Notes: a model not told the origin generated them from the letters alone. Shown: positions 52,160-61,234, counted from the stretch's first letter. The stretch is DNA of 64,000 nucleotides from JAJFJD01 sp965228425 (GCA_965228425.1 OZ245815.1:2480001-2544000), one strand, 5' to 3'. Program-made: numbers and translations.

Positions 52160-53197
52160 ATGCGGTCGAAATTGCTGCTGTGGAGTACGGCCGTCGCGCT
52201 GCCGTTGGCGCTATCCGCCTGTGCGCCGCACACCGACTATTTCGAGACGCGGGCTTTCGAAGTCACGGTTGACCTGACGGCCGAAGGCCGTCGTATGCAG
52301 ATCACCCGCACCATCGAATGCGAGCCCCGGCGTCGGCGGCACGCGGGTATCAGGCCGTACACCCAATGGCGCGCGGCGACGAAGAGCTTCGGCGAGCGCT
52401 TACCGTCGGGTGCGGCGGTGATGATGGTGACGCCGTCCTTCTGCCGCTCCGCCTATCGCAAGCCGGGTATGAAAGGCGACGAACTGCCGGTCTCGCCGGG
52501 CCACGTGCCGTATATCGGTTGGGCCGACAACGCCGAAGATCCGTCGGTCGTCGAGACGTATATCTCGCCCGACTATTTCAAACGGCCCGACGCTCGCGTT
52601 CGCTATCACGGCATGACCGCGCGCTTGGTGCCGGGTGATGAGATGCAGACAAAAAGGGATGAGATCGGCTGGTTTATGAACTGGAAAACATTGTCCGGGG
52701 ACGAAACAGCGTACGCGTTATATGCGCAAGCGATTCCTCATCACATATGGAAAAAGATACCAGTTGTGGCGTCGTATGTCCGGAATCTGGAATCGCCAAC
52801 GCTGTTGCCGCGCAATCTTACTTTTGTGTACGGAAAAGAGTTCAATCTGTTGTACGGAACGAGCCGTCTTCGAAAAGGATATGGACTCTCAGCCGGACCG
52901 AGTCCTGATCGGGCATATGATCGAGAGACGGCTCCCAGTGGATCAAGCATTCTGCCGCTTAGACAGATCAAAGGCCGATATTCGGTCAATGGAACGGAGA
53001 AGGGCTATTTAGCGTTCTATCGAGTCGTGCATGTCCCTCTACAGCTTCCCAGTGTGAAGTTGCGCATTGGAGATACCGACGTTGAGATACCGGTGCGGTC
53101 ATCGGGAATTTACGCAGTGTATGTGCCGCAAACTTCGACCATCTACCGGATATTATCCGGCGTGGTCACAAGGTTTCCAAAAAAGCCGCAGGGGTGA
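52160..53197 (+). CDS. Lipoprotein, 345 residues, function unknown
   Basis: The signal MRSKLLLWSTAVALPLALSAC has the lipobox LSAC (Cys21). The frame opens 20 codons earlier (ATG 52100, 52112), but the ATG at 52160 places the signal at the start. The body has beta-rich stretches (FEVTVDLTAEGRRMQITRTI, YIGWADNAEDPSVVETYISP, YSVNGTEKGYLAFYRVVHVP). Base composition changes sharply near 52640: the first part is GC-rich like the rest of the window, the second part has many A/T-ending codons. This suggests recombination inside the gene or transfer. No family recognised. Confidence 0.72.
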   Translation: MRSKLLLWSTAVALPLALSACAPHTDYFETRAFEVTVDLTAEGRRMQITRTIECEPRRRRHAGIRPYTQWRAATKSFGERLPSGAAVMMVTPSFCRSAYRKPGMKGDELPVSPGHVPYIGWADNAEDPSVVETYISPDYFKRPDARVRYHGMTARLVPGDEMQTKRDEIGWFMNWKTLSGDETAYALYAQAIPHHIWKKIPVVASYVRNLESPTLLPRNLTFVYGKEFNLLYGTSRLRKGYGLSAGPSPDRAYDRETAPSGSSILPLRQIKGRYSVNGTEKGYLAFYRVVHVPLQLPSVKLRIGDTDVEIPVRSSGIYAVYVPQTSTIYRILSGVVTRFPKKPQG

Positions 53198-53282
53198 GTG
53201 GTGGATTAGAAGGCGTCCCGAAAACTCGTAGTTGAATTCCGAACGTCAAACCGCATTCGTTCCACAAATACCGAAATTGCCT

Positions 53283-53771
53283 CTACCCCAACTCCCGGAA
53301 TGGGGCGGGGTAGTCGACCTTGGGCGGCATGCTCTTGAAGGCGTTTGGTTTCAGTTCCAGCGCCATGAAGAATTCCCGCGGATACTCCGTCTCGAATGTC
53401 TCCGCCGCTGCCAGCGAAAAGCCGAAGCGGGTGTAGTAGGACGGGTCGCCGAGCAGGAAGATGGCGGACCAGCCGGCGGCGGTGGCGCGGCCGATGCTGT
53501 GGTGGGTCAGGGCCGAGCCGATGCCTTGCCGTTGATGGTCGGGTGCGACCGATACCGGGGCCAGCGCCAGGGCGCCGGGCGGGGCGGTCAGGGCCGAGAG
53601 CAGGACATGGCCGACGATTTTGCCGTCCAGATCGGCGACGAGATCGAAGGCCGCGTCGCCGGACTCGCGTAGCGCCGCAATGAGATTTGCTTCGGCGTCC
53701 CAGCCGAAAGCGGCTTCCGTCAGCGTATGGATGGCAGGATAGTCGCTGGCTCCCGCCTCGCGAATAATCAT
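53283..53771 (-). CDS. GNAT-family N-acetyltransferase
   Basis: 162 residues, YhbS-like. It begins MIIREAGASDYPAIHTLTEA, and has the acetyl-CoA-binding loop VAPDHQRQGIGSALTHHSI (Q/R-x2-G-x-G/A) and the typical tail LLGDPSYYTRFGFSLA. It should acetylate a small molecule or protein amine. It lies between the lipoprotein gene (convergent) and the acyl-CoA dehydrogenase at 53839, both in the usual GC-rich composition. The substrate is unknown. Confidence 0.9.
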   Translation of the reverse strand: MIIREAGASDYPAIHTLTEAAFGWDAEANLIAALRESGDAAFDLVADLDGKIVGHVLLSALTAPPGALALAPVSVAPDHQRQGIGSALTHHSIGRATAAGWSAIFLLGDPSYYTRFGFSLAAAETFETEYPREFFMALELKPNAFKSMPPKVDYPAPFRELG

Positions 53772-53838
53772 AATATTTCAATGATATAGAGCGGCACGGC
53801 GCAGCGCAGTGACCCCGATCATCGGCGGCGCGGTATTA

Positions 53839-55608
53839 CTACCCTGCCACCATCGCCACCGCGTCCTGCAGGCTCACCGGCGCGTCGCCCAGCAGCGCAT
53901 CCGCCATCGCGGTGTCGTCGTTGCCCATCGCCAGCGGGTCCTGCGGGCGGAGGCGGTGGTCGATCACCAGGCGCGACAGCAGCAGCCGCCGGGCGTCGCC
54001 GCCCTGCGCGCCGAGCGCCACGCCTTCGCAGGCCATCAGCACCGCGCTCGCCGTGTGATACAGCGCGTCGGCGGCTTGGCGGGCCATCGGCTGGTTGCCG
54101 CTTTTCGCGACCTCGTCGGCGAAGGCAACGGCGCGGTCGACCGTGGCCGACAGCTCGCCCTTGAACTGGCCGGGCAGGGCCGGATTGTCGTGCAGCCGCT
54201 GCGCCAAGTCGTCCCGCAAATCCTCATGCGCGCCGACCTTGGCGATGGCGCGGGTGGTGACGTCGAGCGCGTTGATGTTCGACGTGCCTTCCCACAGCAC
54301 GCCGAGATGCGCGTCGCGCACCAGCTTGGCGTTGATCCAGTCCTCGATATAGCCGTTGCCACCGCGCACCTCCATCGCCCCGGTGGCGACCGTGATGTTG
54401 TCGCGGCAGGCGCGGAACTTGAGCAGCGGCGTCAGGATGCGCAGCAGCTTCTGCGCCCGCGCGTCCTGGGCCTTGTCCGGGTGGATCTGCTGCGCGATCA
54501 GCAGGGCGACCGACAGCACCTGCTCGGTCGGCACCATCAGCTTCAGGAGTTGGCGGCGCAGCAGCGGCTTGTTGATGACCTTCTCGCCGAAGGCGATGCG
54601 GTTGCGGGCCACGGCCATCGCCTCGTTTAGGCAGCGCCGCATCATCCCGGCGGCGCGCACCCCGTGCGACAGGCGCGACAGGTTCACCTGATCCATCATC
54701 TGCTTCAGGCCGCTGTTCACGTCGCCCAGCGGATAGGCGACCGCGCCGTCGAAGATGATCTCGCCCGACGCCATCGACTTGCTGCCCATCTTGGGTTTCA
54801 GCCGCACGATGCGGTAGCTGTTGCGGGTGCCGTCGTCGAGCCGGCGGGGTAGGGCGAACAGGCCGAGGCCCCGGCTGCTCGCGGGCGCGCCCTGCGGCCG
54901 GGCCAGCAGCAGCGCCACGTCGCCGTCGGCGCAGGAACAGAACCACTTCTCGCCGTAGAGCCGCCAGGTGCCGCCCTCGTTGCGCGCCTCCAGCTCGATA
55001 TTGCCCACGTCGGAGCCGCCGGTCTTCTCGGTCATGAACTGGGCGCTTTTCAGGATCGTGCTCATGTCCTGGGTCATCATGCCCGGCAGGAAGCGCTCCT
55101 TCGTCTCCTCGTCGCCGTAGCGCTCGATCAGCATGGCCGAGGTGTCGGTCACCGAGATCGGGCACATCAGCGCGAATTCCGACTGGGTGAAAAGATACTG
55201 GAAGACGTATTTCGCGACGGGCGGCATCTTCTCCGGCCAGCCGAACATGCCGGGCTTGTGCGTCATGCAGTGGATGCCGAAATCGCCGAAACCGATCTGC
55301 TCCATCTCGCGGTAGGCGGGGTGGAACTCGATCCAGTCCTCGTCCAGGCCGCGCGGGCTGCGCACATGCAGGATCGGTTCGTGCCGGTCGGCGAGGCGGG
55401 TCAGGTCGTCCAGCCGCCCGCCCGCGATCTCGCCCAGCCGCTCATAGTGCGGGGTTAGGTGGTCGAGCAGCGCGCCGTCCATGTAGAGCGGCAGCAGCGA
55501 TTGCAGGCTGCGGTCCAGGGCGAAGAAATTCTCGCCGTGGCAATCGGGCGCGATCCAATCGTCGAGGGTTTGCGGCAGTTCCAGGTCGGTGGCTTCGGCG
55601 TGGCTCAT
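53839..55608 (-). CDS. Acyl-CoA dehydrogenase, 589 residues
   Basis: A flavin acyl-CoA dehydrogenase of the larger (about 590-residue) type. Motifs: LMCPISVTDTSAMLIERYG, the middle-domain MTEKTGGSDVGNIELEA, WFCSCADGDVALLLARP, and the C-terminal MEVRGGNGYIEDWINAKLVRDAHLGVLWEGTSN. The N-terminal 100 residues carry an extra helical segment. It is the third acyl-CoA dehydrogenase in the window and lies divergent to a LysR regulator that may control it. Substrate chain length cannot be told from sequence. Confidence 0.93.
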   Translation of the reverse strand: MSHAEATDLELPQTLDDWIAPDCHGENFFALDRSLQSLLPLYMDGALLDHLTPHYERLGEIAGGRLDDLTRLADRHEPILHVRSPRGLDEDWIEFHPAYREMEQIGFGDFGIHCMTHKPGMFGWPEKMPPVAKYVFQYLFTQSEFALMCPISVTDTSAMLIERYGDEETKERFLPGMMTQDMSTILKSAQFMTEKTGGSDVGNIELEARNEGGTWRLYGEKWFCSCADGDVALLLARPQGAPASSRGLGLFALPRRLDDGTRNSYRIVRLKPKMGSKSMASGEIIFDGAVAYPLGDVNSGLKQMMDQVNLSRLSHGVRAAGMMRRCLNEAMAVARNRIAFGEKVINKPLLRRQLLKLMVPTEQVLSVALLIAQQIHPDKAQDARAQKLLRILTPLLKFRACRDNITVATGAMEVRGGNGYIEDWINAKLVRDAHLGVLWEGTSNINALDVTTRAIAKVGAHEDLRDDLAQRLHDNPALPGQFKGELSATVDRAVAFADEVAKSGNQPMARQAADALYHTASAVLMACEGVALGAQGGDARRLLLSRLVIDHRLRPQDPLAMGNDDTAMADALLGDAPVSLQDAVAMVAG

Positions 55609-55752
55609 GCTGGGCTCCCGGTCGGTCGGCGGTCTGCGGATAGGGTAGCTCCTATCCTAAAGGATGATCCAAGCATGCTGTCCACGGGGTATCGCCGCAA
55701 CCGATTTATCGGTATCCTTTGATTGCGTTTTACTCAATCAAGGACTCACGCC

Positions 55753-56631
55753 ATGTCCCAGTTTCCGTCTATGAGGGCCTTAAGCGCGTTCGAGGCATCG
55801 GCGCGGCATTTGAGTTTTTTGCAGGCAGCGGCGGAGCTTCACGTGACCCCGGGCGCGGTCAGCCGGCAGATCCAGGCACTCGAATCGCTGCTCGGGCGGC
55901 CGCTCTTCGTGCGCCACCACAAGCGGGTGGAACTGACCCGCACGGGCCGGGATTACCTGGAGGATATCCGCGCACCGCTGGCCCGGATCGGCGCGGCGAC
56001 GGCCCGCGTCCAAGGCGCCGATGCCGAGGCGGCCCTATCGATCTGCGCCTATCCGACCTTCGCGATCCGCTGGTTCATCCCGCGCTGGGGCCGGTTCTAC
56101 GACCGCAATCCCGGCCTGGACGTGCGCCTGACCACGTCGCTGACCCCGGTGGATTTCGCGCGCGACGAGTATGATTTGGCGATCCAGGTGGCCGAGACGG
56201 ACGCGCCGCCGCCCGGCCTGATCGCCCATAAGGTGACCGAGGTGGACACGATGCCGGTCTGTTCGCCCGAGGTGGCCGCCACGCTGCACGACCCGTCGGA
56301 CCTGAAGACCGCGACGCTGCTGCACGGCGAGCCGCGTCCGCGGGATTGGGCGCGCTGGTTGGAGACCGCGGGGATCGAGGGCGTGGATGTGGCGCGGGGC
56401 CTGCATTTCGAAAGCCTGAACCTGGCGATCCAGGCGGCGATCGAAGGGCTCGGCGTCGCCATCGGGATCGAGGCGCTGGTCCGCGAGGATCTGGCCGAGG
56501 GCCGCCTGGTCCAGCCCTTCGCCCCGCTGCGCCGCTCGCGCCGGGCGATGCATCTGCTTTACTCCGAGGCAAAGGCGGCGAACCCGAACCTCCGCGCCTT
56601 CCGCGACTGGCTGCTGGGGGAGGTGGGGTAG
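55753..56631 (+). CDS. LysR-family transcriptional regulator (GcvA-like)
   Basis: 292 residues, starting MSQFPSMRALSAFEASARHLS, the GcvA-type N-terminus. The winged helix covers about residues 5-65 (AAAELHVTPGAVSRQIQALESLLGRPLFVR). The effector-binding domain follows (LSICAYPTFAIRWFIPRWGRF, GLGVAIGIEALVREDL). LysR proteins often control the adjacent divergent gene, here the acyl-CoA dehydrogenase at 53839-55608, 144 bases away. The start at 55753 follows the family; the frame opens 10 codons earlier. Confidence 0.92.
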   Translation: MSQFPSMRALSAFEASARHLSFLQAAAELHVTPGAVSRQIQALESLLGRPLFVRHHKRVELTRTGRDYLEDIRAPLARIGAATARVQGADAEAALSICAYPTFAIRWFIPRWGRFYDRNPGLDVRLTTSLTPVDFARDEYDLAIQVAETDAPPPGLIAHKVTEVDTMPVCSPEVAATLHDPSDLKTATLLHGEPRPRDWARWLETAGIEGVDVARGLHFESLNLAIQAAIEGLGVAIGIEALVREDLAEGRLVQPFAPLRRSRRAMHLLYSEAKAANPNLRAFRDWLLGEVG

Positions 56632-56669
56632 GGCGGTTCGCTTAAGAGTGATTGATCCTTAGACCATTC

Positions 56670-56741
56670 ACCGTCATCCCCGTGAAAACGGGGATCCATA
56701 TGCGCCGATGTCTGGATTCCCGCTTTCGCGGGAATGACGGT
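56670..56741. repeat. REP/MITE-like inverted repeat
   Basis: Two imperfect arms, 56670-56698 and 56713-56741, with the familiar sequence TCATCCCCGTGAAAACGGGG on one side and TTCCCGCTTTCGCGGGAATG on the other. Each arm itself can fold into a hairpin (CCCCG...CGGGG and CCCGC...GCGGG). This form is dispersed in many proteobacterial genomes. It lies in the gap after the LysR gene. Confidence 0.75.
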
Positions 56742-56812
56742 CAAATTGGAATGCGACCGCCCTCATCCTGAGTCTTTCAAAGGATGCGACCCGGGGCGCC
56801 ACCGTCCGAGAT

Positions 56813-57439
56813 TTAACCCTCCGCCGCTTCCTTCTCCACATGCTGGATCAGTTGCGCCAGTGCCTCGTAGGGCTGCGCGCCGACCACGCCGTAGCCGCCG
56901 GCGACGAAGGTGGGCACGCCGGTGACGCCGATCTGATGCGAGCGCGACCAGTCCGCGTCGATCGCGTCCTTGAAGGTCCGGTCGGTCAGCACGGTCCGGG
57001 CTTCCTCGACCGGCAGGCCGGCCTTTTCGACCAGGTCGAGCAGAACGTCGACATCGCCGATGTTGCGGGAATCCACGAAATAGGCGCGGTAAAGCGCGTC
57101 GTGCAGCGCGGCGCCGCCGTCCTGCGTGTCGGCCCACTTGCCGAGTTCCTGCGCCAGCCGGCTGTTATAGGTATGCGTGCGCTTGCCGTAGGGCAGGCCC
57201 TCCGCCTCGCACAGGCCCTTCATGCGCTGATACATCTCGTCGAACTGTTCCTCGCTGCGGCCGGGGAAAAGCTGCTGCAGGGTCTTTCCCTCCTGCGGCG
57301 TGTCCGGGTGCAGCGGGAAATGCACCAACTCGACCTCGATGTCGAATTCCTCCTGGAGTTTCTCGATACGCCCGGTAACGAGATAACACCACGGTCATAC
57401 GTAGTCGGAGTAGACCTGTAACGTGATCGGCTCGGCCAT
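56813..57439 (-). CDS. DsbA/FrnE-like thiol oxidoreductase with in-frame UGA at the active site (probable selenoprotein)
   Basis: 208 codons from the ATG at 57439 (MAEPITLQVYSDYV, then TGA at 57395-57397, then PWCYLVTGRIEKLQEEFD). In DsbA/FrnE-like proteins this position is the first Cys of the CPWC active site, so the gene reads UPWC if UGA codes for selenocysteine. Translation beyond the TGA is fully conserved: LVHFPLHPDTPQEG, MKGLCEAEGLPYG, NSRLAQELGKWADTQ, and the cis-Pro loop GVTGVPTFVAGGYGVVGAQPYE. A SECIS-like hairpin follows the UGA at the right distance. A GGAGCC sequence precedes the ATG. The alternatives are a TGC/TGT-to-TGA mutation or a sequencing error. Confidence 0.85.
57361..57383 (-). 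promoter_or_regulatory. Candidate bacterial SECIS element (selenocysteine insertion hairpin)
   Basis: In the coding strand, TCTCG-T-TAC-CGGGC-GTA-T-CGAGA forms an 8-bp stem with one T-T mismatch and a five-base apical loop CGGGC. It starts 12 bases after the UGA, and loop bases 22-24 after the UGA are G. This fits the usual bacterial SECIS pattern (apical loop about 16-37 bases after UGA with an early G). The same bases encode part of the conserved protein. Confidence 0.65.
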
Positions 57440-57594
57440 GACGGCTCCTTTGGTGCGGTGACGGGTAGAACGATAGATTGCCATCCGCCTGTTCAGGTCA
57501 CAAGCGAGCGACACATCGAAATGGCCGCAGATCACGTCTTGCGTCCGCCGTCGTCTGGGCGCTGTCGTAAACTCGTCGGATCAAGGATTTGGTC

Positions 57595-59265
57595 TTATCG
57601 CCGAACCCTCGAATGACCTGGTGTTCCGTCTGGCTCGGGCACCCCCGGTTTAAGAACGAAAGTTACGGAGTGGGCACCATACAGACCTGCAGGGTAGGTC
57701 ATCTTTTTGACGATCAGGAATTCTGACGGTGACCGGGAGATTCTCGCTCGCGTTCCTCTAGGGATTATCACCTTGTCCGCACCTGCTCCCGGGACAATTG
57801 TCGTATTTCCAACGGTGACGGACTGCTGCGATCCGACCGCCTGCAGTGCGCCGGATTCGAGAAGTTGTGCCAAGCCGGCTTGTTGCGGCAACACCGCGAA
57901 GGGTTTCACGGGTAAGCGGGACGTTACCGCCTTGGGGTCGATCTGTACCAACCCGCCGGGACTAAAGCGGAGCATTGCTCTCCACAACGGCGCTCCCGGG
58001 CCTTGCTTGGGCAGGTTTACGGCGCCCTTGTAGCGGGAACTTTTTTCAAACACCGCCGAAGGAAGGCGGACCCTTCCGACGGAATAGGCCCCTGTCGTTG
58101 TGTCGGGTGATTTACCAAGGAGGTGGTTGACCTGGTTTGCTACCTTCCGCGCCTTAGGTCCGGCCATTCGGTAGAAGTCATGTAGGCAACTTGCCGCTGG
58201 TGGGATATGGACCTGCTGTGATGGCAATCCAACGACGCCGACCCGAGGCGTGCCGCCCGACTTCTTTTGCGCGGACGAGATGACAACCTGGGCGATCCGC
58301 TTGGTCGCACCGGAAAACCGCCAAATCATCGAATGGTAGCTGGAAATCAGGATGTAGAGCGGATCCTTTCCGGCATCAATCACGATATCGGCGACATGTA
58401 CTTCCTCGTCGTCGCCGCCAAGCGCCGCCGTGGAGAGGGCCTTACCTTCATAGGCACCCAGCAAAACGATTTTTGCCATTTCCGGCACCTTGGGAAATGC
58501 ACACCTTTCGCGGGGCGGCATGCGAAGCCGCGACGATCGCGCCCGAGAGGTATGGCGCTGCCGGACAAGCTTCATGTATTCGTCGATTTCCTTTTTTGAG
58601 AAACGTTGGTCGCCGTCTCGATCAATCTTCGCTATCACACGATCCGAGACAGTCATGAATTCCATCTCCGAGATCGTACCGTCATCGTCAAGATCCATGG
58701 TGTCCGGGATATTACGGCGTCGATGTCGAAGTTTGTTGAATTGCTGAACGACTGTTCTGTTCGCTTCTTCCAGTGCCTCTTGGAACGTCACTGTTTCATC
58801 ATCGTTCTTGTCAGCTATGAGCGATTTGTCGACAAGTTTTCGGAGGATTTCGTCCGATTGTTGTGGCGTGGGTTTGAGCAGTATGCCGCTGCTGTTTATC
58901 TGCTGACGGGCTTTCGATCCGAACTGCAGTTCGAGTTCTGCACGGGTAACCCGTCCGTCGCCGTTCAGGTCATTTTTTAGCCATCGGCCGATTGAGGCCG
59001 ATCTTTGTCGTGCTATAATAAGTTGTATATTAAGGTCATGGTCGGAATCAGATATGCCATCGCCGTCGAGGTCCAAGGCGAGATATCTTGATCTCAATTT
59101 TTCACGCAGGTCCGGTACCGATACGCGGGTGTTCAGCTGTCGACTGACTTGCTGTTGAATCCAGAGCTCGGCGCTATCGGGGGTTGCTTGTTGGGCAATT
59201 AGGGAATTGATTAAAAATAAAAAATTCGAAAAAATCAATGATACAAGGAACATCCGAAATTGCAT
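57595..59265 (-). CDS. Secreted EF-hand protein with C-terminal domain of unknown function
   Basis: 556 residues with a signal peptide of about 24 residues (ending LIAQ). Five EF-hand loops follow at 65-76 (DLDGDGISDSD), 99-110 (NDLNGDGRVTRAE), 152-163 (DKNDDETVTFQE), 191-202 (DLDDDGTISEME) and 215-226 (DRDGDQRFSKKE), so the N-terminal half should bind calcium. The C-terminal half (from about residue 260) has MAKIVLLGAYEGKALSTAAL, YILISSYHSMIWRFSGATKR and PGAPLWRAMLRFSPGGLV, which I do not recognise. Codon use is more A/T rich than neighbours, suggesting transfer. Probably periplasmic or surface located. Confidence 0.8.
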   Translation of the reverse strand: MQFRMFLVSLIFSNFLFLINSLIAQQATPDSAELWIQQQVSRQLNTRVSVPDLREKLRSRYLALDLDGDGISDSDHDLNIQLIIARQRSASIGRWLKNDLNGDGRVTRAELELQFGSKARQQINSSGILLKPTPQQSDEILRKLVDKSLIADKNDDETVTFQEALEEANRTVVQQFNKLRHRRRNIPDTMDLDDDGTISEMEFMTVSDRVIAKIDRDGDQRFSKKEIDEYMKLVRQRHTSRARSSRLRMPPRERCAFPKVPEMAKIVLLGAYEGKALSTAALGGDDEEVHVADIVIDAGKDPLYILISSYHSMIWRFSGATKRIAQVVISSAQKKSGGTPRVGVVGLPSQQVHIPPAASCLHDFYRMAGPKARKVANQVNHLLGKSPDTTTGAYSVGRVRLPSAVFEKSSRYKGAVNLPKQGPGAPLWRAMLRFSPGGLVQIDPKAVTSRLPVKPFAVLPQQAGLAQLLESGALQAVGSQQSVTVGNTTIVPGAGADKVIIPRGTRARISRSPSEFLIVKKMTYPAGLYGAHSVTFVLKPGVPEPDGTPGHSRVRR

Positions 59266-59452
59266 CTGAATTCCTCAATGGCGATTCGTCATTGTCGCAG
59301 ATTTTGCACGATCTCGACCGAATGGGATCGACGGCTGGCTGTCAAAGATAGCACAACCTTAAACCGATTCTATAGGATGATAATACAACGATATTGCTCA
59401 AAGCTTAATCGCGGCATTAAATCTCTTCTCGCCAGCGGCTTTTGATAGCCGT

Positions 59453-59908
59453 CTACCCCCGGTTCCCCAACACCGAGAGCTGCAGCTTGCTCAGCGGCGG
59501 GTTCGCGCCGGGTTCGTTGGCGTCGATCCAGGCCTTCACCGGCACGTTCGTGGCTTCCGAAATCGCGTTGAGTTTCTGCAGCGAACTCAGGTCTTCCCAA
59601 CGCTTGGGCGTGACGCCAGGCACCGGCTCGATGCCGGCATGGGCGCGCTGGCCGATCTCGATCACGGCGGGGTAGAGGTTGGCGAGGACGGCGTCGTAGA
59701 CCGGGTCGTTCGCGCGGGCGCTGGCGTCGTCTTGGACCGAGGTGTCGTGCTTCGCCTGAAACGCATTCTCCAGCACCAGGGCGGACGCCTCGAAGTCGAC
59801 CTCCGCGCCGTTCTCCTGCTCGATATAGACCGTGTCGCCGTCGATCTCGACCACGGTCCCGACCACATTGCGGGAAACGTTGCGGACGGTATCTCCAACC
59901 TTGAACAT
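59453..59908 (-). CDS. Conserved hypothetical protein with SH3/KOW-like N-terminus
   Basis: 151 residues, soluble. The N-terminus MFKVGDTVRNVSRNVVGTVVEIDGD resembles an SH3/KOW-type barrel. The rest is helical, with EDLSSLQKLNAISEATNVPVKAWID near the C-terminus, a pattern reminiscent of structured hypothetical proteins but not one I can name. Codon use is normal for this genome. It is divergent from the drug/metabolite transporter gene and convergent with nothing close. Function unknown. Confidence 0.72.
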   Translation of the reverse strand: MFKVGDTVRNVSRNVVGTVVEIDGDTVYIEQENGAEVDFEASALVLENAFQAKHDTSVQDDASARANDPVYDAVLANLYPAVIEIGQRAHAGIEPVPGVTPKRWEDLSSLQKLNAISEATNVPVKAWIDANEPGANPPLSKLQLSVLGNRG

Positions 59909-60192
59909 TTCTATCGCCGTGCTGCTGTGAAGTTACGCGCCACTACTATCAGGTCCGGTGTCCGGCGGATAGCGTTGTTCGGAGGCGGAGCGAATGCCGT
60001 CGCTATTGCTTTCATGCCGCCGCATCGGGGATGATGGTCGCGCAATCCGACACGCCGACACGAGTGGCCCCGTGGTCGATATCGACGCCGCCGCAGCGAT
60101 GAACGGTGCGGCGCTCACCGAGGTCGAGGACCTGTCCTCCCGTCATTCTCCATCGCCTGATCCGACGATGCGCGCTCCAAAAAGGACTATTT

Positions 60193-61119
60193 TTGTCGAA
60201 ACCAACGCCCTCCGATTACATCCGCGGCGCGCTTTACGGTCTTGCGGCCGTGGGCATCTGGGTGTCGTGGATCATCACCGTGCGGCTCGGGATCAAGACG
60301 AGCCTCGAACCCTTGGATATCACGGCAATTCGGTTCGCCGTCGCCGGATTGATCTTATTGCCGTATTTGCTGAAGAAGGGCCTCGCGGTCGACCGGCTGG
60401 GCGGCGTGGGTCTGGCGGCCGTCCTGCTGGGCGGCGGCGCGCCGATGGTATTGTCGTCCTACGGCGGCCTGCTCTTCGCGCCGTCGGCGCACGCAGCCTC
60501 CCTGTATACCGCCCTCATCCCCCTGTATGTGGCCATCGTCGCCGCCGTTGTGCTCGGCGAGGCCTTCACCGCCGCGAGGCGGATCGGGCTCGTCTTGATC
60601 GTTGCCGGCGTCGTCGGGATCGTTTGGGGAGCGGGCGCCACGATTGGATCGCCGCAGAACATCGGGCATGCCATGTTCATCGTCGCGGGGCTGATGTGGG
60701 CGGGCTACACCGTGGCCATGCGGAAAGCGGGGTTGGGCGGGCTTCATGTTGCCGCGATTGCCGCGGTCGGGTCTTTGATCACATACGTACCGTTCTATGC
60801 CGTTGTCGTTGGGCCCCGGATGTTCGCCGCGCCGTGGCATGACCTTGTCTTGCAAGCATTCGTCCACGGCATTCTGGTGGCCATCGTTTCCTTCGTGTGT
60901 ATCGGACGCGCGGTCAGCATTCTCGGCGCGTCAAACGGTTCGGCGTTCGCGGCCTTGGCCCCGGTGATTACCGCGATCGTTGCCATCCCGATTCTCGGCG
61001 AATGGCCGGTGACGAGTGACTGGATCGCGATGGTCCTGATTTCGGCTGGCGTCTACGTTGCCAGCGGAGGGCCGTTGCCGATCCGGCGGATCGGTCGCCG
61101 CGTGCGACGCTTGCGCTAG
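60193..61119 (+). CDS. EamA-family (DMT superfamily) exporter
   Basis: 308 residues with about ten transmembrane helices in two EamA repeats: ALYGLAAVGIWVSWIITVR, LYTALIPLYVAIVAAVVLGEAF and later ALAPVITAIVAIPILGEWPV, the second-repeat signature (A-x-L-x-P-V-x-x-x-x-x-x-x-LGE). The start is TTG at 60193 with AAAGGA upstream, giving the usual N-terminus SKPTPSDYIRGALY; the longer frame from 60106 is not protein-like. Such transporters export amino acids or metabolites. Confidence 0.88.
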   Translation: MSKPTPSDYIRGALYGLAAVGIWVSWIITVRLGIKTSLEPLDITAIRFAVAGLILLPYLLKKGLAVDRLGGVGLAAVLLGGGAPMVLSSYGGLLFAPSAHAASLYTALIPLYVAIVAAVVLGEAFTAARRIGLVLIVAGVVGIVWGAGATIGSPQNIGHAMFIVAGLMWAGYTVAMRKAGLGGLHVAAIAAVGSLITYVPFYAVVVGPRMFAAPWHDLVLQAFVHGILVAIVSFVCIGRAVSILGASNGSAFAALAPVITAIVAIPILGEWPVTSDWIAMVLISAGVYVASGGPLPIRRIGRRVRRLR

Positions 61120-61234
61120 CAGGCGTGGAAGAATCGGTCGCAATGTCGAAGGGTTCGTTACGTGCTTTGCCGGTATTTGCCTCGGCAAGGCCGCATCGGG
61201 GATGATGGGAAATCAATCCGAGAGGAGCGATCCC

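Noticed and set aside
56813..57328. A short DsbA-like gene starting at the TTG at 57328
   Set aside because: It would lack the N-terminal strand and the whole CPWC/UPWC active site, yet conserved sequence continues upstream through the TGA to a good ATG at 57439.
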